A DNA stretch of 64,000 bases, taken from positions 685,135-749,134 of the forward strand of contig BCGQ01000001.1 in assembly GCA_001599355.1 (NCBI GenBank), given 5' to 3'. Both the position numbers and the translations under genes were made by a program. Source of the DNA: Nakazawaea peltata. Lineage: Eukaryota; Ascomycota; Pichiomycetes; Alaninales; Pachysolenaceae. Of the stretch, positions 56,096 through 64,000 are shown piece by piece (position 1 is the stretch's first letter; each line of letters begins with the position of its first letter). Below the pieces are notes generated by a model. The model was not told the DNA's origin, did not search any database, and saw nothing but the letters and a program-made list of their open reading frames with translations.

Positions 56096-56677
56096 TCATT
56101 CATTCGATATAAGCGACGACAAACATATACCTGCAATCAACAAATACTTGAAATACACGTTCTCAGTGATAAATATGGTGACATATCCAATCTTAGGAAT
56201 ATACCCTTTCACGGATCCAATGATATCTTCGTCTCTATCAAGGTATAATCTGGATGAACCGTACAATGGCAAGTCATCACTTGGGTTATTATCACCCTTA
56301 GTCAACAATAACTGTCTTGGCTTCAATACCTCATTTCTAAGCTTCTTTGACTTCTTGGTCTTTCTCTTCAGGTCATGCTTGGCGATCTCTTCCTCGGTTG
56401 GGATCACTTTATGTTCTCTTAATACTCTATGCACAATTGGAATTGCCCTGCTATCCAAATTGTAAACCACAATATCACCTACTTCTTGATATTTCTCACG
56501 GTTCCATAAGAAAAGGACGTCACCTCTTTGGAACAGCGGCTCCATAGACCCCGATAATACCACCACGATTGGTGAAGGTGAGTTGGTCACTAATGCTAAA
56601 GTCTTCCAGAATACAAATGTCGACAGCAAGACCAAACAAATGTTTGACAGCTGGAATAAGGTCGTACGGAGATTCAT
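56096..56677 (-). CDS. SEC11: Signal peptidase catalytic subunit Sec11
   Basis: Removes signal peptides at the ER membrane. 193 residues from the ATG at 56677; the longer frame begins at TTG. One N-terminal membrane segment (about 9-35) is followed by the S26B active site: Ser in VVVLSGSMEP (near 43), His in PIVHRVLREH (near 82) and two Asp in LLTKGDNNPSDD (near 128). The codon after SGSMEP is CTG (56534-56536) where other eukaryotes have Ala, one of the clues for CTG as Ser. A second hydrophobic stretch ends the protein. CCE1 lies upstream on the same strand. Confidence 0.95.
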   Translation of the reverse strand: MNLRTTLFQLSNICLVLLSTFVFWKTLALVTNSPSPIVVVLSGSMEPLFQRGDVLFLWNREKYQEVGDIVVYNLDSRAIPIVHRVLREHKVIPTEEEIAKHDLKRKTKKSKKLRNEVLKPRQLLLTKGDNNPSDDLPLYGSSRLYLDRDEDIIGSVKGYIPKIGYVTIFITENVYFKYLLIAGICLSSLISNE

Positions 56678-56813
56678 TTCGGACTGTTTAATCAATCAAT
56701 GGCTGTGACTTTGTGTCTACCTTCGTAGTCCTCTTAACCAGACACGTCGTGGTTTTTGACGCTGTCTGTTTTTTCTATGGCGAGATCTAAAATTGGGAGT
56801 ACACGACTTTTCA

Positions 56814-57920
56814 TTAAAGGTTATCTTTATATACAAGTAATTCGTTTACATGATTCAGTTCGATCTGGGATAAAGCGTGCATGAGATCTTGAGGACGTGA
56901 TTCTAGTACATCTCTGATTATTGACTTGTTTTTCTCGAACAGTAACCATGTGACTCCGTGCAATAAGGAATCGGCAAGATCATCACCTTTTTGACGTTCT
57001 TTTTCGTATTTCAGGAGCAGACATTTGTTGAAAGTATTCACTAATGCAAAGAGTTTTCGAGTATCACTTTTGATCTTCTCGAGATCTTGTTTCTGTTGTT
57101 GACCTAAGTTGAGATCAATGTCTATAATTGGATTTTTATCGAGGATCCATTTTGTTACTAACCCTATGCGGTGACCTTTTGTAGCTTGATCTGTCAGTTT
57201 TGAGATTCTTTCATTTGATGAAGTCTTGTAGTTTTCCCAATAACTGGTCATTGTTAGGGGTGAAGACGACTGGATTGTACAGTCCTTGAACTGTCCTTTG
57301 GCCGTCTTCAAGGCGTCAATACCACTAAATATCATATTTTCAATTACTGCTGACCTAATCACCAGTTCTAATACATTCTTACTACCCATACTTCTAAATC
57401 TTTGTCTTTCGATCAAAATGAGATCAGGCTTTGCCGGCAAAATCAAATCAAAAATGATCTTAGAAGATAATTTCGAATAATTGAGTGGATTAAACTCCGT
57501 TTGTTCTGGATATCCGTACCAATTAAGTAAATCCATTTTTGACCACTCTAAGATTTTAAGCGGCAAGTTATTATATGGATGGTTGACCTGGAGATTGCAA
57601 TATGAAAAATTCTTCACTCCCACGTCTATTGATAATATATTCAAAGGTTTAGTTCCCAAATGTGTCCAAATTGGTTGAGCAGCTATCCCATCTGATACTA
57701 TATCGATGAGTTGTGCTTTGGTAGCGCTTGGAGAAGATGCTTAAATATGTTAGTATACAATATAACCTAGGATATTCTATGAATACTCACGAAAGCCACA
57801 ATTCCGACATAATGCTGTAAGCACATCTTTTCCTAACTTCTCTGACCTCACCACTCCTTCTAGTACCTTTCTAGCCTCCATCATCGACCTCTCACATTCA
57901 TTGTTTACCTTTCGGATCAT
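56814..57920 (-). CDS. CCE1: Mitochondrial Holliday-junction resolvase Cce1 (spliced)
   Basis: RNase H-fold resolvase that cuts four-way DNA junctions in mitochondrial DNA. Exon 2 (57739-56814) holds ILSIDVGVKNFSYC (first catalytic Asp), LILIERQRFRSMGSKN (catalytic Glu) and the acidic KGDDLADSLLHG near the end. A 51-bp intron (57790-57740) joins it to an exon that supplies an SAP motif, with LGKDVLTALCRNCG then SATKAQLIDIVSDGI. The ATG at 57920 (351 residues) or the ATG pair at 57884/57881 (339 or 338) could start it. All are in frame. Baker's yeast Cce1 has 353 residues. Without the exon the gene would seem to lack a start, since the open frame begins at TTG. Confidence 0.9.
57740..57790 (-). 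other. CCE1: 51-nt intron of CCE1
   Basis: Minus strand: donor GTGAGT (57790-57785), branch site TACTAAC (57755-57749), acceptor AAG ending at 57740. The branch-to-acceptor gap is short. The splice falls within a Pro codon. Confidence 0.85.
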
Positions 57921-58042
57921 CGCTTGGATTTATTTTTCGCTCGAGAATGGGGGTGCGTGCGGCTGAACCACATCTAATTGAAAGGAGAAATTGAAGTTAC
58001 ACAGAAACCACAGCAATTAGAAGAGAGTGAAGATTAGGAAAT

Positions 58043-58786
58043 ATGGAAGGAGAAGGAATTCTAGCTGGGTTGAGGTTTGTCCCAGTAAGAGGACAGAGAA
58101 GTAAAACGATACTGGAGAGGTTTAGGATCAATCGAATACCTCTAAAACGATCATTCTCAAAGAGATTAAAAGATCACAACTCTTTGGATTTTGGAATACC
58201 GCTAGAAGATTTATACGTTACTACGGGATTGCAAAAAGTTGATGGAATAAGTGAGGGAACGAGTTTAGCGTCCAGAGATAGTATTGTTACTCAGGTGACA
58301 CCTGAAATTGCTCATGACTCTCTGTCATTTATAAACTTCTATGCACCTTGTACCCCCCAGGATTCTAATAGTTTCGAGGAAGGAATAGAAGATGATATTT
58401 TGGTTAATTCTACTCGCCATTTGAATGTCCAGATGGCCCAAACACTCTCTAATATTGGTCGCAATATTTCAAAGTTGGGACGTTCAGTATCTATGAGATT
58501 AGGTAAACTGAATAAATGGTCTCCTAAGCTCGAAGGGTCTGAAAAAGAGATTTTATCGTTATCGCCTATTAATTTGCAGAGAGATGAAACCTTTACCAAT
58601 GACCAGTTATTTCCTGGGTTTCAATTAGCAGTTACTCCCAAAGAGATGGAAAGTATCGGGAAACTGAAAAATCCTCAAATGACTATTTCATCAGGTAAAC
58701 ATCCTAAACATCCCAAATACCTCATGATGAGAATGAATGATAGTCTAAAAGATGCCATCCGGAGAAGAAGCCCCTATTTTCAATAA
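58043..58786 (+). CDS. Hypothetical protein, 247 residues
   Basis: Not recognised. A basic N terminus (about residues 14-43: RGQRSKTILERFRIN, PLKRSFSKRLKD) is followed by an acidic/Ser-rich middle. A basic central block (NIGRNISKLGRSVSMRLGKLNKW, about 143-165, shown broken by normal variation) suggests a membrane-binding or nucleic-acid-binding helix. The tail is DAIRRRSPYF. No transmembrane segment. It is divergent from CCE1 with only 122 bp between starts. One intact ATG frame with ordinary codon use supports it as a gene. Confidence 0.65.
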   Translation: MEGEGILAGLRFVPVRGQRSKTILERFRINRIPLKRSFSKRLKDHNSLDFGIPLEDLYVTTGLQKVDGISEGTSLASRDSIVTQVTPEIAHDSLSFINFYAPCTPQDSNSFEEGIEDDILVNSTRHLNVQMAQTLSNIGRNISKLGRSVSMRLGKLNKWSPKLEGSEKEILSLSPINLQRDETFTNDQLFPGFQLAVTPKEMESIGKLKNPQMTISSGKHPKHPKYLMMRMNDSLKDAIRRRSPYFQ

Positions 58787-60012
58787 GTTATCCCCTTTTG
58801 TAGAGATACATCATAACACCAGGGCAAAGGGAAAGAAAAATAAAATTCAAAAGTTACACTGTGTTATTTGTAAATTTCAGCACATAATTAGTAGAAAATT
58901 CGAGTGTTTGAGCGGGAGTATTTTTTATTGCATGAGGGATTTTTGGACCAGTAGGGGGGTTAGTGAGGTGAAAGTGTAGTGCTTTGGAGTTGAATAATAA
59001 TGTGGTATGGAGAGTATCAATGAGCCGAGAATTAGAGCCGAGAAGTAGAGCCAAGTAAACAGCCCGTGTCTGGTCTGGGGCAGTGTACAAATTTTAGTGT
59101 AACTTTTAAACTTTATTTAGCGGAGAGCAATAGTGTTGTGACATCCTAGACCGAGGAATTTAGAGACAATTGTAGACGGAGTGTTTTTTTTTTCTTATGT
59201 GCGGTTACGTAATGCAAAATTTGCATTTTTTTTACGTTGCGCGAGGTACGCGGTCGAGGGTGATTGAGGGATTTTTGGAGTTATTAAGGCTTTGCTAGTG
59301 ATGATCGCCTTAAATTTTCTTGCTGTTAGCTTGGAATCTGCTCGCTTGTAAGCGTAGTGAATAAAATGAGATACAGACCAAAACAAGAGGAAAAGCAGCA
59401 GAGCAGGGGAGTTATCTCAGATTTGAGCAGAGCAGGTTAAGTAAACAAAACTCGAATGTTCTCACCAGATCACGACTTGTTCTCTTGTTGTTGGTCTGCT
59501 ATCTCGCACCTCTGTCGCAGCCTTCCCCCTCTCTGTATGTAAGAAAATTTTTACTCTTCCGTCTCTCCCTCCACAATGTGTAGCATAAACTCAAAAAGAA
59601 ACCCTAAAAAGACAAGGAAAAAATTTTCCCCTTTCTCGTCTCTCGCTGCCATCAAAAACGGTTACAATCCAAAGTCAAAGGTGAGTTCCGGGAGCAGAGT
59701 TAAATTAGGAGGATTTGAGAATTTTTTTGAAATTGCATTTATAAATTAATTCATTTTAAAACTGAGTTGAGAAACTACTTGTGATAGATCTTTGGTTAAA
59801 CACACCACAGACTGACTCGATATCATCTTTCGATCACACGTTTTTTGAATTCTTCAGGAGCGGGTTATTTCTCTCTCTTTTTTTCTTATTACTAAGATTT
59901 TTTCCTCTTATTAAGAGGAAGGGTGCCAGACAGGTGAACAGAACAGGTGAACCGGACGGGCGAACTAGCCAGGTGAAGTAGCCAGGTGAACCACATAGGT
60001 AGTTTGTGCAAA
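58787..60012. promoter_or_regulatory. SIS2 upstream region and leader
   Basis: 1226 bp. In order it has TTACGTAA fused to the palindrome AATGCAAAATTTGCATT (59205-59227), a perfect palindrome TTCCTCTTATTAAGAGGAA (59902-59920) and a 13-bp tandem repeat (59931-59995) directly before the start. No gene supported inside. Confidence 0.55.
59931..59995 (+). repeat. 13-bp tandem repeat, five units, in the SIS2 leader
   Basis: Units start at 59931, 59944, 59957, 59970 and 59983, an exact 13-bp period. Four units begin CAGGTGAA; the third is CGGGCGAAC. The array ends 17 bp before the SIS2 ATG, so it is almost certainly transcribed as 5' UTR. Confidence 0.95.
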
Positions 60013-61683
60013 ATGACTACTGCCGTTGAAGATCATAGCCCTAAACATGGGGGTTCAAGATCACCTCAGTTTGTGATTCCACAACCTAAACCGATTTTGA
60101 ATAAATCCAACCTTGAGAACCCTCTCAAGATCAGTACTGCAGGAGGTGTGACTGCTGAACTGTCGGGATCAGATTCACATCCACCACAATCACCAAGCAT
60201 AATCACTCCGATCACTCAGAATCCTCCTCAAACCAACAGCTCCACGCCAAATTCACAGCTTAAACATGTTAACAGCATCTCGTTCAATGTTCCTCCAAGT
60301 GTCGAGAAATTGCATCGTGGATCTATCAGTACCAGACCATCTCAGATCAATGTATCCGGTGGTTACCCAAAGTTGAATTCTCCTTCGACTGTTAGTCCAA
60401 GTACTACTGGAGTTCCTACTTCAAGACCTGAAAGAAGAACTTCCCCTAGTCCACATTCTTCCAGACAAGGATCGTCTGCTGGAAATGTCAATAATAACGA
60501 TTTTTTGCAGTTCTTTGTCAAATCGGCCGATACTCCATACCAAGACCTGCAACATCTGCGTCAACTGCATCTGCCACAACCATCACAATCCAATATGGCC
60601 ACCGCATCGTTCAATATGGAATCAAGAGCCAATTCGATCTCGTCAACTACCAGCAATTATGCCATGCTGGACCCTATCACTGTGCCAAAAAAACCAAAAA
60701 GTGCGCCAAAGGCTGTAGTTGCCTCTCCAACTGGTCCTATAGTGCCTTTCACACAGTACTTACAAAGAGAAGACGACAACAAGATTCATATTTTGCTTGG
60801 AGCCACCGGTAGTGTGGCCACGATCAAAATCCCTTTGATCATCGATAAGTTACAAAAGATCTACGGTCCAGATAAAGTGTCTATTCAATTGGTGGTGACT
60901 AAACCGCTGGAACACTTCTTACGTGGGTCCAAAATCGCCAGCGATGTCAAGATTTGGAGAGATTCCGACGAATGGTCGAATACTTTCGGAAAACCGGGAG
61001 ATGCCATTTTGCATGTGGAGTTGAGAAAATGGGCAGACATTTTCTTGATTGCCCCTTTAAGTGCTAATACTTTAGCAAAAATGGCGAATGGCTTGTGTGA
61101 CAACTTATTGACCTCGATTATCCGTTCGTGGAACCCAACGATTCCGATGTTGGTTGCTCCACTGATGAATACTTTGATGTATACTCATCCTATGACGAAG
61201 AAGCACTTGAACATTTTGCTGGAGGAGTTCAAATTTATCACTGTTTTGAAGCCTGTGGAGAAGGTTTTGATTTGCGGTGACATTGGGATGGGTGGAATGC
61301 GCGAATGGACCGATGTGGTCGATACGGTGATGAGGAAGATCAAGGAGGTGCGCCAATCTAAGCAGGCTAATAAGGGGGGTATTTCTGAGGAGGATATTGA
61401 GGAGGAGGATGAGGAGAGGGGGGATGAAGATGGGGAAGGGGAAGATGATGAGGGGGAAGATGATGAAGATGAAGATGACGACGAAGATGACGATGATGAC
61501 GATGATGATGATGACGATGACGATGATGATGATGACGACGAATTGGATATGGAACTCGATAACCCATCTGATCCAAAATCGGTCTCGGTTGATAATTTAG
61601 CAAAACAATACCAGTCTGTATTAACTGTCACAGGAGATCCAGTCAAAGATCATCATTTTAATAGCACAGCAGATCTCATCTGA
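60013..61683 (+). CDS. SIS2: Sis2/Vhs3 (Hal3) flavoprotein, PP1 inhibitor / PPC decarboxylase subunit
   Basis: Moonlighting flavoprotein: inhibits the Ppz1 phosphatase (salt tolerance, cell cycle) and, with Cab3, forms the phosphopantothenoylcysteine decarboxylase of CoA synthesis. 556 residues from the ATG at 60013; the longer frame begins at GTG. A Ser/Pro-rich tail (1-250) precedes the flavin fold (about 257-440): HILLGATGSVATIKIPL, catalytic His in LHVELRKWADIFLIAPLSAN, the P-x-MN motif (VAPxMNTLMYTHP), and CGDIGMGGMREW. An acidic tail (about 460-520) with an unbroken run of 18 Asp is typical of Hal3/Vhs3. The x in PxMN is a CTG codon; Ser there is more likely than Leu. SIS2 and VHS3 cannot be told apart here. 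Confidence 0.92.
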   Translation: MTTAVEDHSPKHGGSRSPQFVIPQPKPILNKSNLENPLKISTAGGVTAELSGSDSHPPQSPSIITPITQNPPQTNSSTPNSQLKHVNSISFNVPPSVEKLHRGSISTRPSQINVSGGYPKLNSPSTVSPSTTGVPTSRPERRTSPSPHSSRQGSSAGNVNNNDFLQFFVKSADTPYQDLQHLRQLHLPQPSQSNMATASFNMESRANSISSTTSNYAMLDPITVPKKPKSAPKAVVASPTGPIVPFTQYLQREDDNKIHILLGATGSVATIKIPLIIDKLQKIYGPDKVSIQLVVTKPLEHFLRGSKIASDVKIWRDSDEWSNTFGKPGDAILHVELRKWADIFLIAPLSANTLAKMANGLCDNLLTSIIRSWNPTIPMLVAPLMNTLMYTHPMTKKHLNILLEEFKFITVLKPVEKVLICGDIGMGGMREWTDVVDTVMRKIKEVRQSKQANKGGISEEDIEEEDEERGDEDGEGEDDEGEDDEDEDDDEDDDDDDDDDDDDDDDDDDELDMELDNPSDPKSVSVDNLAKQYQSVLTVTGDPVKDHHFNSTADLI

Positions 61684-61766
61684 CCATCCATACCTTCTAC
61701 TCTATCACATCTTGTATTTATATTAATGAGTTAACGAATGTTTAATGATAATGTACAGTAGTTTAT

Positions 61767-63284
61767 TTAATAATCTAATTCAGTAGTTGTAACTGCCCGT
61801 TTCTTGGCCCGATGTTCATCATCCAGGCTCTCGTTCAGTTGTCGTTTCAGTTCATTTGTTACATGTAATGTCTCAAAGATGTACTCAACTTCCTCACTGG
61901 ACAATTCCAGGAATAAATTATTGGAGGAGCAGAACTCTTTGAATTGGTCGAGGTTTTCGAGGGTTTTCAAGTCGATTTGAAGATCAACAAGCTTAGACAA
62001 TGCAACGTTCTTCTGCAGTAATAGGAATTGCTGGGATTCGTTCAACAAATCCCAGAAGAAATCAATAGGAGAGGATCCAGCTCTTCCTACCAAGTTTTGG
62101 AACTGTGGAGCGTCTTTTACGGCAGTACAGAATTGTTTCCATGTGGTTCTCGGGGTTACTTTGAGCTTTAAAGAGTCGGGAGATGACAAGAAGGTCTTGA
62201 ATTCCTGTCTCAGCTTGGTATCACTGTTGAAAATCCTCATTTTATGGTATTTCAACAGACTTGCGGTCTCTTCCTCTTTCTTTTTGACTATAGATTCATA
62301 AATTTCCAGGATATCAAGGTTGGTTAATACAGAGAAATGCTTATTCAGTTGGAATCTGGCATCTTTCTTAAGGTCATCCACCAATTTCTCGAGAGATGAC
62401 GTAACATCCACTTTTAAGTCATTCGATAAATATTCTTCCAATTCTTTAAGCAGTTGTAACTTCAGTTCTTGCTCGGATTTGTCATGCTGCAGACGAAGCT
62501 CGCCTACGTATTCCTCGAATATCTCTCTCTTAGTTCTCTCATTCAGTAATGCATAGATTGGCTCGTCAATAATCTGTTTAGAGCAAGTGCTCCATCTGGT
62601 ATAATACTTGATATCGTACTGTTGTAAGATTTTGATGAAGTTCTCTTTGTACAATTTCTTCGAGTTGAGACTCTCTTTATATTCCTGTTCGGCTTTGTTA
62701 ATCAAGTAACTTTCAAATATCTCACGTTTTGTCAAAGCGTCCGGGATTTCCCAGTAAGTTGGGTGTTTTATGAAATGTTCCATGACTCGAGTGAAAGACC
62801 AGTCTTGATCGACCTCTGCTTCTTCGAGCATTTGCAAAAATTTGGCTCTGGCATCCGATAATTGTTTTTGAGTGATCGAATTTATGGGTTTGGTGTTCTC
62901 TAACTCGGTGCTTATACTATATTTTTCCGCCAATTGCTGGTAATCAACGTCATCTTCGATCTCTTGTGGGACGTTTTCAGCTTGGTCCTGCTGTTCATCA
63001 GGTTCAATATTGGTGGAAATTGTCTCGGATTCTGTAACTTTGGACTTCAATTCTTCAGGTAATTCCCATGAACTCTCTTCTGTCTCCACATTATAGTAGT
63101 ATATCTGACCATCCTCTGTGGTATATTGTTCCCACTTGGTGCCTTCTAGAAGCAGAGCATGATCGGTACTCAGGGACGGTGTTTCGATGGCATCTTCAGG
63201 CAATTCCCAGGAAGTTTCATTGGTTTCCGTATTGTAATAGTAAACTCGTCCTTCGGGATCGGTCGTTTTCTCCCAAACGGCCAT
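61767..63284 (-). CDS. PRP40: U1 snRNP splicing factor Prp40
   Basis: Bridges the 5' splice site U1 snRNP to branch-point proteins. 505 residues from the ATG at 63284 (MAVWEKTTDPEGRVYYYN), the start that aligns with baker's yeast MSIWKEAKDASGRIYYYN; the ATG at 63377 would add 31 residues without family support. Two WW domains lie at about 2-30 and 44-73 (GRVYYYNTETNETSWELPE, GQIYYYNVETEESSWELPE). Several FF domains follow from about 130 (KFLQMLEEAEVDQDWSFTRV and related), in charged helical text. The basic tail is KKRAVTT. Convergent with SIS2, 83 bp apart. Confidence 0.93.
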   Translation of the reverse strand: MAVWEKTTDPEGRVYYYNTETNETSWELPEDAIETPSLSTDHALLLEGTKWEQYTTEDGQIYYYNVETEESSWELPEELKSKVTESETISTNIEPDEQQDQAENVPQEIEDDVDYQQLAEKYSISTELENTKPINSITQKQLSDARAKFLQMLEEAEVDQDWSFTRVMEHFIKHPTYWEIPDALTKREIFESYLINKAEQEYKESLNSKKLYKENFIKILQQYDIKYYTRWSTCSKQIIDEPIYALLNERTKREIFEEYVGELRLQHDKSEQELKLQLLKELEEYLSNDLKVDVTSSLEKLVDDLKKDARFQLNKHFSVLTNLDILEIYESIVKKKEEETASLLKYHKMRIFNSDTKLRQEFKTFLSSPDSLKLKVTPRTTWKQFCTAVKDAPQFQNLVGRAGSSPIDFFWDLLNESQQFLLLQKNVALSKLVDLQIDLKTLENLDQFKEFCSSNNLFLELSSEEVEYIFETLHVTNELKRQLNESLDDEHRAKKRAVTTTELDY

Positions 63285-63550
63285 TTTATATGGTTTGTCC
63301 AGCTGTATCAAAATGACTTCACCTCCGTGATGACTTTGTATAGTGAAAGAAATTTTCATATGTATGGAGGAGTGCATGAAATATCAAATTCCCAATCAGG
63401 AAATAGAGGAGTCTAAAGAGACGTGAATAATAGTCGTGTATATTGTCCTAAATCTGGCTCCAGAACAGACAGCGCAGGTAAAAAGGCGTAGTTTAAGGAT
63501 AAAGCGGGTATTAGAAGGAAGGCAAGTGAATTGAATTCGTTGAATCTATC

Positions 63551-64000
63551 ATGTCGCAATCATTACGTCCATATTTAAGTGCTGTTAGATCGTCATTGGA
63601 GGCTGCATTGTGTTTGGAGAACTTCCCATCGCAAGTAAGCGAAAGACACAACTATCCTGAAGTGGAGAGTAAGAAGACGAGAGAGATTTTGTTGAACCCA
63701 ATTACTATATCGAGAAATGAGGGAGAGAAGGTACTCATTGAGTCCTCTATCAACAGTGTGAGGATCTCCCTTAAGATCAAGCAAAGTGATGAGATTGAGA
63801 ACTTCTTAGTTGATAAATTCACCTCCTTCTTGACCAAGAGAGCAGAGACTTTTGTGATATTAAGAAGAGTGCCAATTGAGGGGTACGATATCAGTTTCCT
63901 CTTGACCAATTATCATAATGAGATTATGATGAAGAACAAATTGATTGATTTTGTCATTGAATTCATGGAGGAAGTTGATAAGGAGATTAGTGAGATGAAA
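63551..64000 (+). CDS. ARC19: Arp2/3 complex subunit Arc19 (ARPC4), cut by the window end
   Basis: Core subunit of the actin-nucleating Arp2/3 complex. The 150 codons present match ARPC4 nearly along their length: [74 protein letters not shown] and [13 protein letters not shown]. Yeast Arc19 has 171 residues, so about the last 20 lie beyond the window. It shares a 266-bp divergent promoter (63285-63550) with PRP40. Confidence 0.96.
   Translation, partial: MSQSLRPYLSAVRSSLEAALCLENFPSQVSERHNYPEVESKKTREILLNPITISRNEGEKVLIESSINSVRISLKIKQSDEIENFLVDKFTSFLTKRAETFVILRRVPIEGYDISFLLTNYHNEIMMKNKLIDFVIEFMEEVDKEISEMK

Noticed and set aside
59577-59694. A possible coding first exon of SIS2 ending at GTGAGT (59681)
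   Set aside because: The only candidate branch site is TACTAAG and no family text appears in the exon. The normal ATG at 60013 suffices.
61185-61646. Poly-Ser frame antisense to the SIS2 acidic tail
   Set aside because: A plain shadow of the Asp codons on the other strand.
1-64000. Search for transposons, LTRs, virus-like elements, CRISPR arrays and toxin-type genes
   Set aside because: No reverse transcriptase, integrase, transposase or capsid text and no long terminal repeats were seen. The repeats found are short tandem arrays.

Overview
This window is nuclear DNA from a budding yeast (Saccharomycotina), most likely of the CUG-Ser1 clade (Debaryomycetaceae/Metschnikowiaceae relatives). 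Genes are dense and mostly intron-poor. The few introns have yeast signals (GTAYGT or GTAAGT donors and perfect TACTAAC branch points), and the proteins match yeast families throughout. In at least five conserved places a CTG codon stands where the family has a small residue: the Ala after SGSMEP in SEC11, the PxMN motif in SIS2, the residue before the catalytic HQD of a carboxypeptidase S, a Ser aligned between the two carboxypeptidase S copies, and FQN-x-LGVT of the sugar permease. CTG is therefore probably read as serine. Leucine at CTG in a standard translation is suspect here.

Layout. 0-4.4 kb: the 3' end of an unrecognised spliced gene, RPL16, the ADP/ATP carrier gene. 4.4-10.5 kb: RIF1, an FSH serine hydrolase, RPL43. 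10.9-20.1 kb: a nitrogen-flavoured block with an unknown gene, a DUF1989 gene, another unknown, a Zn2Cys6 regulator and two tandem carboxypeptidase S genes. 20.9-31.8 kb: an ECM13-like gene with a long promoter full of Yap-type sites, an unknown membrane protein, SFC1, a coiled-coil unknown, RPP1, MAM33, a CLB2-type cyclin. 32.7-40.4 kb: ERV2, TIP41, D-amino-acid oxidase, a PanE-like reductase, a C45 (penicillin-acyltransferase-like) hydrolase, EMC2, STE18. 41.9-55.7 kb: JSN1/PUF, GRR1, BIR1, ARA2, an FHS-family permease. 56.1-64 kb: SEC11, CCE1 (with an SAP exon found by splicing), an unknown, SIS2/VHS3, PRP40, and ARC19 cut by the window end.

Two sets look functionally linked. In the first, DUF1989 + Zn2Cys6 regulator + two carboxypeptidase S genes carry GATAAG nitrogen-control sites and share an 8-bp GGCCGACG box around the regulator and both peptidases. 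In the second, a D-amino-acid oxidase, an NADPH ketoacid-reductase-like enzyme and an N-terminal-nucleophile amide hydrolase lie side by side, with GATA sites before the hydrolase. TIP41, part of the TORC1-PP2A branch that controls GATA factors in yeast, overlaps the oxidase end to end. The other genes are conserved housekeeping loci. I saw no tRNA, rRNA, transposon, virus-like element or CRISPR array.
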